Positions 8,197 to 15,800 of a stretch of 32,997 nucleotides of DNA are shown in pieces (within the stretch, counting starts at the first letter, position 1; each line of letters begins with the position of its first letter). The notes beneath the pieces were generated by a model, which saw only the letters and a list, made by a program, of their open reading frames with translations, did no database searches and was not told where the DNA came from. This DNA comes from JBFELO01 sp041552055 (GTDB taxonomy: Bacteria; Acidobacteriota; Thermoanaerobaculia; Thermoanaerobaculales; Sulfomarinibacteraceae), in contig JBFELO010000042.1 in the NCBI GenBank assembly GCA_041552055.1, forward strand, positions 1 to 32,997, in the 5' to 3' direction. A program made the translations under genes and the position numbers.

Positions 8197-10308
8197 TTAC
8201 TTCAAACCACGGCGCTCGAGCAAGGGACCGACGCTCGGTTCGCCTCCCCGAAAACGCTCCCACAGCACCTCGGGATCCTCGCTGCCGACGCGCGCCAGGA
8301 TGTTGGTCCGGAACGACGCAGCCGTGGCATGATCGAACAGCCCGTTCTCCTTGAACGACTGGAAGGCGTCGGCGTCGAGCACCTCGCTCCAGATGTAACT
8401 GTAATAGCCGGCGGAGTAGGATGCGCTGAAGACGTGGGCGAAGTACGGGCTGCGGTAGCGGGTCACGATCTCCGGCATCAGGTGGATCGCCTTCAGCGAA
8501 CGCTGCTCGAACTCGTGCGGTTCGACCTCGACGGGGTGCTCCAGCGTGTGCCAGTCCATGTCCAGGTACGACGCCGCCAGGTACTCCACCATGGTGAACC
8601 CCTGGTTGAACTTCTTGGCGGCCCTGAGCTTCGCGATCAGCTCGTCCGGAATCACCTCACCGGTCCGGTAGTGCCGCGCGTAGACGTTGAGCACCTCCGG
8701 TTCGAGCACCCAGTTCTCCATGATCTGCGACGGGAGCTCTACGAAGTCGCGGGCGACCCTGTCAGACTTCCGGTACTGGCAGCGAGCGAACAGCGAGTGC
8801 AGCCCGTGCCCGAGCTCGTGGAACAGGGTCTCCACCTCCTCGAGGCTGAGCAGTGCGGGCGTGTCGCCGACCGGACGGGAGAAGTTGCCGACGTTGAACA
8901 CCACGGGGCGGATGTCTCGCCCGCGGTCCACCCACTGGCCCCGGATCTCGCCGCTCCATGCGCCGCCCCCTTTACTCGGGCGTGGGTGGTAGTCGACCAT
9001 GAACACGCCGAGGTGGCCGCCGTCGACATCGGTGACCTCGTAGGTCCTCATGTCGGGGTGGTAGGTCGGAATGTCCTTCCGTTCGGTGAAGGTGATGCCG
9101 TAGAGTCGGTTGGCGACGTAGAACGCGCCGTCGATGACGTTGACCAGCTCGAAGTAGGTGCGGACTTCCTGCTCGTCGACGTCGTAGCGCGCCCGGCGCA
9201 CCTTCTCCGTATAGTACCGCCAGTCCCACGGTTCGAGCTTGAAGTCGTGCCCGTCCTCGTCGATCCAGTCCTGGAGCGTCCGGGCCTCCTCGTGCGCCCT
9301 TTCGAGCGAGGGCTTCCAGAGCTCGTCGAGGAGGTCGTAGACCTCGGTCGGTGTCTTCGCCATCCGCTCCTCGAGCACGAAGTCGGCGTGGGTCCTGTAC
9401 CCCAGCAGCCGGGCACGCTCGGCTCGCAGGGCTGCGATCTCGGTCAGGACCTCCGTGTTGTCGTGATCGTTGCCGTTGTCGCCGCGGGAGGTGTAGGCGG
9501 TCAGGATCTGGCGCCGCAGCTCGCGATTGTCGGCGTAGGTGAGAAACGGCCAGATACTCGGCGAGTGCAGCGTAAACAGCCATGTGCCCTGCTCTCCTGC
9601 CTCCGCCGCGGCCTCCGCTGCAGCGGTCACCACGTTCGGCGGCAGCCCGGCGAGATCCTCTCGGCTGTCGATCACCAACCGATAGGCGTTTGTCTCGGCG
9701 AGTAGGTTGTCACCGAACCGGAGGGCCAGGCTCGCGAGCCTGGAGTTGATCTCCCGCATCCGCTCCTTCTGGTCCTGCGCCAACGTGGCACCCCCGCGGA
9801 CGAAGTCGCGGTGCGTCTCTTCGAGCAGCCGTTGCTGTTCGGCGTCGAGCCGGAGGTCACCGCGTTGCTCGTATACCGCCTCGATCCGTCTGAACAGGTC
9901 GGCGTTCATCAGGATGTCGTCCCGCAGCTGGGAGCGCTTCGGTGCGATCTCCCTGGCGATCTCCTGGATGCGATCGTTGGTGTCGGACCCCGTGAGTGTG
10001 TCGAAGACTCCGGACACCTTCGCCAGCAGCAGGCCGGAGCGGTCGAGCGCCTCGATGGTGTTGGCGAATGTCGGCGGGTCCTGGCCGTGGACGATCGCCG
10101 CCACCTCGTCGCGGTTTTCGGCGAAGGCGCGCTCGAAAGCCGGCAGGAAGTGCCGCTCCGCGATCCGATCGAAGGGGGGCGAACCGAAAGGGGTCGTCCA
10201 CTCCTCGAAGAACGGATTCGTCTCGTGGACCGCTGCAGGGCTCGGACCGGCGCACCCGGCGAGCACGACGGCCGGGCAGATCGTGAGTGTCAGGAACAGA
10301 TGCTTCAT
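8197..10308 (-). CDS. M3 family peptidyl-dipeptidase (Dcp/oligopeptidase A-like), predicted lipoprotein
   Basis: A 703-residue thimet-type metallopeptidase. The N-terminus has a lipobox (VVLAGC, Cys19), unlike cytoplasmic E. coli PrlC, so the enzyme is predicted to be exported and lipid-anchored. The zinc site HELGH is at 497-501, with Glu524 in DFVELPSQ as third ligand. The conserved substrate region with FNVGNFSRP lies near 471-479. It probably cleaves short peptides, releasing C-terminal dipeptides, and may work alongside the exported M1 aminopeptidase 2 kb away in peptide scavenging. The ATG has GAGGAGGG 7 nt upstream. The C-terminus (LLERRGLK) is intact, and length is normal. Confidence 0.94.
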   Translation of the reverse strand: MKHLFLTLTICPAVVLAGCAGPSPAAVHETNPFFEEWTTPFGSPPFDRIAERHFLPAFERAFAENRDEVAAIVHGQDPPTFANTIEALDRSGLLLAKVSGVFDTLTGSDTNDRIQEIAREIAPKRSQLRDDILMNADLFRRIEAVYEQRGDLRLDAEQQRLLEETHRDFVRGGATLAQDQKERMREINSRLASLALRFGDNLLAETNAYRLVIDSREDLAGLPPNVVTAAAEAAAEAGEQGTWLFTLHSPSIWPFLTYADNRELRRQILTAYTSRGDNGNDHDNTEVLTEIAALRAERARLLGYRTHADFVLEERMAKTPTEVYDLLDELWKPSLERAHEEARTLQDWIDEDGHDFKLEPWDWRYYTEKVRRARYDVDEQEVRTYFELVNVIDGAFYVANRLYGITFTERKDIPTYHPDMRTYEVTDVDGGHLGVFMVDYHPRPSKGGGAWSGEIRGQWVDRGRDIRPVVFNVGNFSRPVGDTPALLSLEEVETLFHELGHGLHSLFARCQYRKSDRVARDFVELPSQIMENWVLEPEVLNVYARHYRTGEVIPDELIAKLRAAKKFNQGFTMVEYLAASYLDMDWHTLEHPVEVEPHEFEQRSLKAIHLMPEIVTRYRSPYFAHVFSASYSAGYYSYIWSEVLDADAFQSFKENGLFDHATAASFRTNILARVGSEDPEVLWERFRGGEPSVGPLLERRGLK

Positions 10309-10698
10309 CAGAGTGCCCTCCTCGGAGTCGGTGAATACCTCGGCGCTGCGCCGCCATCGAGCTGGACATGGCCGCCGACGGGGGCGAATGATAGCTGATA
10401 CGAGCGATCCCCAGAGCGGTTCTTCTCATCTTCCGTAAATGTCTCGACTCGAAGTCCGGGAAACACGGCGGAAGCCGCCCTCGTGCGTTGATCCAAGGTC
10501 GACGGCTGATGACGATCCAGAAGCGGTAGCGGGAGCGGAGCGGGGCTGTACGCGACCGCAGAAAGAAAAACCGACATCAGTAGATCGACGTGATCGGAGC
10601 GCACGCGAGGAGTGCCGGTCCGGGACCCGGGTACGGCAGCGCCCCCACCGGGGTGGGGGCAGTCGTTGACGAAGAAGTGTCGGGTTCGGGGGGATCGG
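10309..10698. other. Intergenic region between M3 peptidase and M56 sensor genes
   Basis: 390 bases with no supported gene; short readings on either strand have no family resemblance, no hydrophobic organisation and no good ribosome site. The first part is the leader of the M3 peptidase (minus strand). The only clear structure is a strong GC hairpin at 10641-10660, listed separately. Confidence 0.6.
10641..10660 (-). terminator. GC-rich hairpin after the M56 sensor gene
   Basis: A perfect inverted repeat of 8 bases (GCCCCCAC / GTGGGGGC) around a CGGG loop, extendable to 9 bp with a 2-base loop. It lies about 40 nt beyond the stop of the M56 gene, where a terminator for the blaI-M56 operon would be expected. 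No T-run follows on the minus strand, so it is not a classical intrinsic terminator. Confidence 0.45.
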
Positions 10699-12609
10699 TC
10701 AGTCGGCCTGGATCACGAGCGGTGACACGGCGGTTGCGGCGCCCTCGACGGCCTCGTCAAAAACGGACTGATCACCGACCCGGAGGGGACCGAGGAGGTC
10801 GGTCAGGATCCGACGTGCTTCGGAGCGCGATGCCCTGACCCAAACCGTGCCGTCATTGACCCGAACGGAGGCGTCCTCGAGGATCCTGGCGGCGGCCTCG
10901 GTGAACGGTGCGTTGGGCCCGGTCACCGCACCGAGGTGCTCGCGCAGCACGGTCGCGACCTCTCCCCGGAGAGCATCCTCGAGGCGATCGCCGAGGCGTC
11001 CGAGTTCCTCGTGGATGGGCTCCATCTCGAGGTGCATCTCCTCGATGCGTTCGTGGATCGGCTCCATCTCACGGTGCATGCGCTCGATCTCCGCGTGCAT
11101 CGGTTCCATATCGATGTGGATCGCCTCGAGCTGCTCGTGCAGCGGCTCGAGCTGCTCGTGGATCGCCTCGAGCTGCTCGTGGAGCGGCTCCATGTCGATG
11201 TGGATCTCCTCGATCTTGGCCATGTGCGCTTCGATCTGCTCTTCGATCTGCTGCTGAACCTCTGCGAGTGTTCCGTCCTCGACGTGGATACGGACGTTCT
11301 CGAGCTGCCCTGCGAACTCCTCGATCTGGGCGAGCATCGGCTCCATGTCGAGCTCGATCTCCTGGATCCGCTCGAGGTGCGGCCTCATCTTCTCCTCGAT
11401 CTCGGCCATCGCCTGGTGGTCGATCTCGACCTCGACGCGCTCGATCATCTCCAGCTGAGGCTCGATCTCGGCCTCGAACCGTTCGACGATCTCGAGATGC
11501 GGCTCGAGGCGGGCCTCTGTCTCCTCCATTTCGGTGATGATCTGCTCCAGCTCGGGGCTGGCCTGGCGGGGAGCGGAATCTCCCGGATGGACGGCCGCCA
11601 GAGCCGGCACCATGGCACCGACGAGAACGGCGGCCGGCAGCAGCACCATCAGCTTCGTCTTGCGGTGATGTGGACGCTTCAGCATTGTCATGATTCTCTC
11701 CTCCAACTGCGATCGCCGCGCCATTTCGAGGCCAGAGACCGCGAGCGCCGGGGTGCGCACGGCACCGCGCGCGATTCCCAGCAGGTGGCATGCGTAGTGT
11801 GAGACTCGATTGCCGAGTGCCAGCACCTCTTCATCGCAGGCGAGCTCCTGCTCGAGATCGAGGCGGCTGACGGCCCACCACGCCAGCGGGTTGAACCAGT
11901 AGACGGCGCGGGCGATCCGAGCGACCATCCGAACCGGCCAGTCGAGCCGAACGACGTGGATTGCCTCGTGCAGCAGGACGGCGTCCCACCGCTCGTCGGT
12001 CCAGGTGGCGGCCTGGCGAGGCACGACCACGACCGGCCGCCCCACACCGACCGTGGCCGGGATGTCGATCTCATCGGTGACCAGCAGTCGGACCTCGCGG
12101 CGACAGCCGACCCGATGCCGCGCGCCAGCCAGTGCGGCGAGTCGGCGGGGATCGGTGACGGGACGGGCGCGCGTCACGGCGCGGAACATCCGCCACAAAC
12201 CGTTGCCGAACCGGCCCAGGGCGATGGCGACTCCCACCAGCCAACCGGTGAGCAGCCACTGTCGCCAGGAGACGTCCGCGAACCGGGAGATCATGGTCGT
12301 CCCGAGGGTGTCGTTCGCGACTGCGATCTTGCCGGGGAAGGTCGACAGGGAAGTGACGTGAACGGCCGGGTGCGGCTGTGGATCAACGGCTGCACCGACC
12401 TCCGCGAGGGCGACGGGAAGCGGCAGTGACCAGGCCGGGAGCAACGGCGCGACCGCCGGAATCAGCAGGGCTCCGGCGAGCGCGGTTCCCCACACGACGG
12501 CGCGGATCCGGGCGGGCCTGCCGCGAAGGGTGTACGCGAGGGCCGCCGCCGCCGTGAGCAGCACCAGGACCTTGGCGGAATCGATGATGAGGGTGAGCGT
12601 GGGATCCAT
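10699..12609 (-). CDS. M56 (BlaR1-type) membrane sensor peptidase with His-striped coiled-coil domain
   Basis: A 636-residue protein. The N-terminal M56 part has membrane segments near 9-28, 38-60 and 118-136, a cytoplasmic zinc site HEAIH (214-218) with a probable third ligand Glu255 in ELACDE, and a fourth membrane segment at about 319-340. In place of the BlaR1 penicillin-binding domain, residues about 352-545 form a long predicted coiled coil outside the membrane. Within it, His470, 477, 484, 491, 498, 505, 512, 519, 526 and 533 recur at exactly seven-residue spacing in 14-residue repeats (such as MEPLHEQLEAIHEQ). A small C-terminal domain follows (546-636). The start codon overlaps the stop of blaI as TGATG. 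By family analogy it cleaves the BlaI-type repressor upon sensing a signal, but the signal is not a beta-lactam-binding site here. Confidence 0.9.
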   Translation of the reverse strand: MDPTLTLIIDSAKVLVLLTAAAALAYTLRGRPARIRAVVWGTALAGALLIPAVAPLLPAWSLPLPVALAEVGAAVDPQPHPAVHVTSLSTFPGKIAVANDTLGTTMISRFADVSWRQWLLTGWLVGVAIALGRFGNGLWRMFRAVTRARPVTDPRRLAALAGARHRVGCRREVRLLVTDEIDIPATVGVGRPVVVVPRQAATWTDERWDAVLLHEAIHVVRLDWPVRMVARIARAVYWFNPLAWWAVSRLDLEQELACDEEVLALGNRVSHYACHLLGIARGAVRTPALAVSGLEMARRSQLEERIMTMLKRPHHRKTKLMVLLPAAVLVGAMVPALAAVHPGDSAPRQASPELEQIITEMEETEARLEPHLEIVERFEAEIEPQLEMIERVEVEIDHQAMAEIEEKMRPHLERIQEIELDMEPMLAQIEEFAGQLENVRIHVEDGTLAEVQQQIEEQIEAHMAKIEEIHIDMEPLHEQLEAIHEQLEPLHEQLEAIHIDMEPMHAEIERMHREMEPIHERIEEMHLEMEPIHEELGRLGDRLEDALRGEVATVLREHLGAVTGPNAPFTEAAARILEDASVRVNDGTVWVRASRSEARRILTDLLGPLRVGDQSVFDEAVEGAATAVSPLVIQAD

Positions 12610-12995
12610 CAGCGACCCTCCCGGCGCGCATCATCGATGCGTTCCTGGAGGCGTTCGAGCGCCTCCTCGTCCAGGTCCTCGGTGCCGAGGTCGAGCAGCG
12701 CCGCCATCGCGCCCGCAGCCGATCCGCCGAAGAAGGTGTGAACGACCCGCCGCAAGGCGGTTTCGCGCGCCTGCTCGCGCGGCACGATGGGAAGGAAAAC
12801 GTACCGCGGTCCGTCGCTCTCGTGCCTCAGATGGCCCTTGTCCTCCAGTATTCGAAGCATCGCCCGAACCGCCGAATAGGATGGCGGGTCCGGCATATGA
12901 TCGCGGATCTCGGCGCCCGTGGCGTGGCCCAGCTCGTACACGATCTCCATGATTTGCCGCTCCCGTCGACTCAGCTGTGGGGGATCCGTGGTCAT
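12609..12995 (-). CDS. BlaI/MecI/CopY family transcriptional repressor
   Basis: A 128-residue repressor. The N-terminal winged helix (about residues 8-75) contains the family pattern LSRRERQIMEIVYELG, SYSAVRAMLRILEDKGHLRHE and RYVFLPIVPRE. The C-terminal helices (90-128) are the dimerisation part, the region normally cut by the partner peptidase. It is the first gene of a two-gene operon with the M56 sensor, overlapping by one base, so the two products are made together. The ATG has GGAGG at 4-nt spacing. The promoter upstream is overlapped by two palindromes matching the expected operator, which predicts autorepression. Confidence 0.94.
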   Translation of the reverse strand: MTTDPPQLSRRERQIMEIVYELGHATGAEIRDHMPDPPSYSAVRAMLRILEDKGHLRHESDGPRYVFLPIVPREQARETALRRVVHTFFGGSAAGAMAALLDLGTEDLDEEALERLQERIDDARREGR

Positions 12996-13034
12996 CGTTC
13001 CTCCGTCGGTTGATCTCGCTAGCCGCCGAGTTAG

Positions 13035-13088
13035 TGCTAAAAAATTAGCATCTTGCTAAAAATTTAACACCAGAATCCGATTTGTCAA
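13035..13088 (-). promoter_or_regulatory. blaI promoter with two tandem operator palindromes
   Basis: On the minus strand a perfect -35 TTGACA (13083-13088) is followed after 16 nt by a -10-like TAAATT (13061-13066). Two 16-bp palindromes cover the -10 and the start region: 13054-13069 (TGCTAA-AAAT-TTAACA on the plus strand, one mismatch) and 13035-13050 (TGCTAA-AAAA-TTAGCA, perfect). Their centres are 19 bp apart. The sites end 40 nt ahead of the blaI start codon. The AT-rich block stands out from its GC-rich surroundings. Binding by the adjacent BlaI-type repressor is inferred from position and symmetry. Confidence 0.8.
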
Positions 13089-13149
13089 GGGCCGCCCTCA
13101 TGGAGCCCTACGAATTGGACGCGAATCCGGTTCTCGGTGTTGAAGGCGC

Positions 13150-13521
13150 GTGAGGTTAGAATGTGGCGTTGTGGCCGACAAACGAGCGCGCACGGTGTAC
13201 AGGACCGGGAACGGCCGGGTGTGTCCGAAGTGCGGCTGGCCGGAGAAGGGCTGTCGCTGTGCTGGCGTCCTCGATCAGCCGATTCCAGATCGCATCGTCG
13301 CGAGGCTGCGGATCGAGAAGGCGGGCCGCAGGGGCAAAACAGTGACGGTCGTGGAGGGTCTTCCCCGCAACCGGGATTTCCTCAAGACCCTCGCCACGGA
13401 GCTCAAGCGTGCGTGCGGCACCGGCGGAACCGTCGCCGAGGACCGAGTCGAGATCCAGGGCGAGCACAGGGACAAGCTGCGTGAGCTGCTCCGTGGCAAG
13501 GGGTGGACGGTCAAGGGGTGA
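13150..13521 (+). CDS. yciH: YciH/SUI1 (eIF1-like) family protein
   Basis: A 123-residue protein of the bacterial eIF1/SUI1 family (YciH in E. coli, a stress-linked translation initiation factor-like protein). The N-terminus has a zinc-ribbon-like CPKCG...CRC (Cys25, 28, 35, 37). The SUI1 domain follows, with the basic loop RRGKTVTVVEGLP (about 59-71), LATELKRACGTGGTV (about 81-95) and DRVEIQGEHRDKL..LL..KGW. This loop contacts the ribosome in eIF1. The start is uncertain: the GTG at 13150 and the in-frame GTG at 13171 (giving VADKRARTVYR) are both possible, and neither has a good Shine-Dalgarno sequence. It is divergent from blaI. Confidence 0.9.
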   Translation: MRLECGVVADKRARTVYRTGNGRVCPKCGWPEKGCRCAGVLDQPIPDRIVARLRIEKAGRRGKTVTVVEGLPRNRDFLKTLATELKRACGTGGTVAEDRVEIQGEHRDKLRELLRGKGWTVKG

Positions 13522-13631
13522 CACTCCCCGGTGTCCATGCCGGATCGCGGCCCCGATCGGGACCAGCTCGTATGACGCCACCGACTCGAGGGCGAGGTCC
13601 GTTATGATGCTTCGCGACAAGGGGGGGATTG

Positions 13632-14927
13632 ATGCGACAGCCGACGGTGATGGTGCTTGTAGGGGTGATCTTCGCGGTCGTGGCAGCCGGGGCGGGTGCC
13701 GACGACCCCAAGCGTGACACGGCGATCTACGTCGACAAGTACGAGGACCCGATCCTCGAGGAGTTGGAAGAGGCCGACGAGGCGCTCAAAGAGGCCGCGC
13801 TGGAGAAGACCGAACAGCTGCTCGAGGCGTACCGCCAGGCGGAAGAGGAGCGAACTGAGCCGAAACAGAAGTTGCGCTTCGAACTGGGCGACCTGGTCAA
13901 GCCGGCGGGCCCGGACGCGTTCACGACCAGGGTGTGGCACTTCCCTCCGACCCCGCAGTACAACACGGGCACCTGCTGGAGCTTCGGAGCGACGTCGTTC
14001 GTGGAGTCCGAGATCAAACGGCTGCACGGCCGGGAGATCAAGCTGTCGGAGATGTGGACGGCGTACTGGGAGTTCGTCAACAAGGCCCGGGGCTACGTCG
14101 AGTCTCGGGGTGAAAGCTTCCTGGGCCACGGCTCGCAGTCAGCCGCGCTGCTCCGCGTCCTCGAGGGCCGCGGAGTGGTTCCCCGAAGCGCCTACGAAGG
14201 GGTCGTAGGGGAGGACCCGCGCTTCAACCACGATCTCATGTTCGAGCACATCCAGCTTCTGCTCGACTGGTGCAAGGAGCACAACTTCTGGGACGAGAAG
14301 GTGGTCGTCGCCATGGTCCGGGAGCTGCTCGACGCGACCATGGGCAGGCCGCCGGAGTCGGTCATGTGGCAGGGCCGCGCGTTCACGCCCCAGACCTTTC
14401 TGTCGGAGATCTGCGGCATCGATCCCGCCGACTACGTGAGCTTGATGTCGACGATCTCGAAACCATTCTGGAGCCGTGGCGAGTACGCGGTGCCCGACAA
14501 CTGGTGGCACGACGCCAGCTACGTCAACGTCCCACTCGACGTCTGGTTCGACACCATCGTCCGCGTGATCACCTCCGGCAACAGCCTGGTGTTCGGGGGT
14601 GATGTTTCCGAGCCAGGGATGAACGGCTTCGAGGACGTGGCGGTGGTCCCGACCTTCGACATCCCCGGGGCGTACATCGACCAGAGCGCACGCGAACTGC
14701 GCTTCGACAACGGCAGCACCACCGACGATCACCTCGTCCACCTGGTGGGCCACGTGGCGCTCGACGGTCACGACTGGTTTCTGATCAAGGACTCGAACAG
14801 GTCGTCTCGCCACGGCTCGTTCGAGGGCTACTACTTCTACCGTGATGATTTCGTTCGGCTGAAGATGCTGATGTACACGGTGCACCGGGACGTGGTGCGC
14901 GATATTCTCGACCGGGTTGACGGCTGA
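13632..14927 (+). CDS. C1B (bleomycin hydrolase/PepC-like) cysteine peptidase, exported
   Basis: A 431-residue papain-fold protein with a signal peptide (VMVLVGVIFAVVAAGAGA) and then an acidic helical propeptide-like stretch (about 35-75). The catalytic Cys115 lies in NTGTCWSFG with the oxyanion Gln109 exactly six residues before, as in papain. The catalytic His is predicted to be His367 in STTDDHLVHLVG, the C1B aminopeptidase-C pattern. The usual Asn of KNSWG is replaced: the sequence reads IKDSNRSS, putting Asp387 in the Asn position. The ATG follows a G-rich tract; a TTG one codon earlier is less likely. It could trim peptides in the periplasm with the nearby exported M1 and M3 peptidases. 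Activity is likely but not certain given the Asn change. Confidence 0.85.
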   Translation: MRQPTVMVLVGVIFAVVAAGAGADDPKRDTAIYVDKYEDPILEELEEADEALKEAALEKTEQLLEAYRQAEEERTEPKQKLRFELGDLVKPAGPDAFTTRVWHFPPTPQYNTGTCWSFGATSFVESEIKRLHGREIKLSEMWTAYWEFVNKARGYVESRGESFLGHGSQSAALLRVLEGRGVVPRSAYEGVVGEDPRFNHDLMFEHIQLLLDWCKEHNFWDEKVVVAMVRELLDATMGRPPESVMWQGRAFTPQTFLSEICGIDPADYVSLMSTISKPFWSRGEYAVPDNWWHDASYVNVPLDVWFDTIVRVITSGNSLVFGGDVSEPGMNGFEDVAVVPTFDIPGAYIDQSARELRFDNGSTTDDHLVHLVGHVALDGHDWFLIKDSNRSSRHGSFEGYYFYRDDFVRLKMLMYTVHRDVVRDILDRVDG

Positions 14928-15011
14928 GGACGGCTCGACGCTCCGCACGGACCGACGTCGAATGACCCCACGGTCTGGGACGGTGCGGTCGAGCTCGTGG
15001 GGAGGACGATG

Positions 15012-15770
15012 ATGGATTTCACCGGCAAGAATGTGCTCGTGACCGGCGGCTCGCGGGGTATCGGCAGGGCGGTCGCGCGCGGCTTCGCCGGCCGCGGCGC
15101 CCGGGTCGCGATCAGCTATCTCGCCAATCGACAAGCTGCTGACCAGACGCTCAAAGGGCTGCCGGGCGGACCCCACCTGATCGTCCAGGCCGACGTGGCG
15201 GATCCCAGCTCGGCGAGCTTCCTGATCGAGGAGGTCACCAGAGCATTCGGGAGGCTCGACATTCTGGTCAACAACGCCGGCGTCTGGATGGACCACGTCA
15301 TCGAAGAGGTCGACTTCGAGGCATGGCAGAACGCGTGGCGACGAGTGCTCGACACCAACCTGGTCGGGCCGGCCAACCTGTCCTACCTGGCGGCCCGCCA
15401 CATGATCGAGCAGGGCGGAGGCCGGATCGTCAACGTGTCGTCGCGGGGCGCGTTTCGGGGCGAACCCGAGGGGCCGGCGTACGGCGCGAGCAAGGCCGGG
15501 CTCAATGCGATGAGCCAGTCGCTCGCCAAGCGGCTGGCGCCGCACAACATCTTCGTGGGAGTGGTGGCGCCGGGCTTCGTCGACACCGACATGGCGGCCC
15601 GCTACCTGGACACACCGCGCGGCGACGAGATTCGAGCCCAGAGTCCGCTCGGCCGGGTGGCCAAGCCCGAGGAGGTGGCGCTCGCGGTGCTGTTCCTGGC
15701 CGCCGAGGGAACCGAGTTCATGACCGGCGCGATCATCGACGTCAACGGCGCGTCGTACCTCAGGACCTGA
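15012..15770 (+). CDS. SDR family oxidoreductase (FabG-like)
   Basis: A 252-residue classical short-chain dehydrogenase/reductase. The cofactor motif TGGSRGIG is at 11-18 and NNAG at 87-90; the catalytic residues are Ser144, Tyr157 and Lys161 (YGASK). The C-terminal pattern VVAPGFVDTDM and the final TGAIIDVNGASYLRT are typical of FabG-like enzymes. The substrate is unknown. GGAGG lies 6 nt before the second of two adjacent ATGs, the start chosen here; the first ATG (15009) is possible. It lies about 80 nt after the C1B peptidase gene on the same strand, so it could share a transcript, and it converges with the kinase gene, whose stop is 31 bp away. Confidence 0.92.
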   Translation: MDFTGKNVLVTGGSRGIGRAVARGFAGRGARVAISYLANRQAADQTLKGLPGGPHLIVQADVADPSSASFLIEEVTRAFGRLDILVNNAGVWMDHVIEEVDFEAWQNAWRRVLDTNLVGPANLSYLAARHMIEQGGGRIVNVSSRGAFRGEPEGPAYGASKAGLNAMSQSLAKRLAPHNIFVGVVAPGFVDTDMAARYLDTPRGDEIRAQSPLGRVAKPEEVALAVLFLAAEGTEFMTGAIIDVNGASYLRT

Positions 15771-15800
15771 TCGAGCGTTGGTGGAAGAGGGTCGCTCCGA

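Noticed and set aside
8149..9705. A 518-codon plus-strand frame opposite the M3 peptidase
   Set aside because: Antisense shadow; the other strand contains the HELGH zinc site and a lipoprotein signal.
10309..10604. A 98-codon minus-strand frame between the M3 and M56 genes
   Set aside because: No ribosome site, no family similarity and low-complexity Pro/Leu content.
11011..11202. Tandem DNA repeat or CRISPR-like array
   Set aside because: The repetition reflects 14-residue coiled-coil protein repeats without constant spacers.
10936..11802. A 288-codon plus-strand frame with regular Leu/Asp/Val repeats
   Set aside because: The repeats mirror the heptad repeats of the M56 coiled coil on the other strand; no ribosome site or family.
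14139..15545. A 468-codon minus-strand frame across the C1B peptidase and SDR genes
   Set aside because: It spans two well-supported plus-strand genes and shows only shadow composition.
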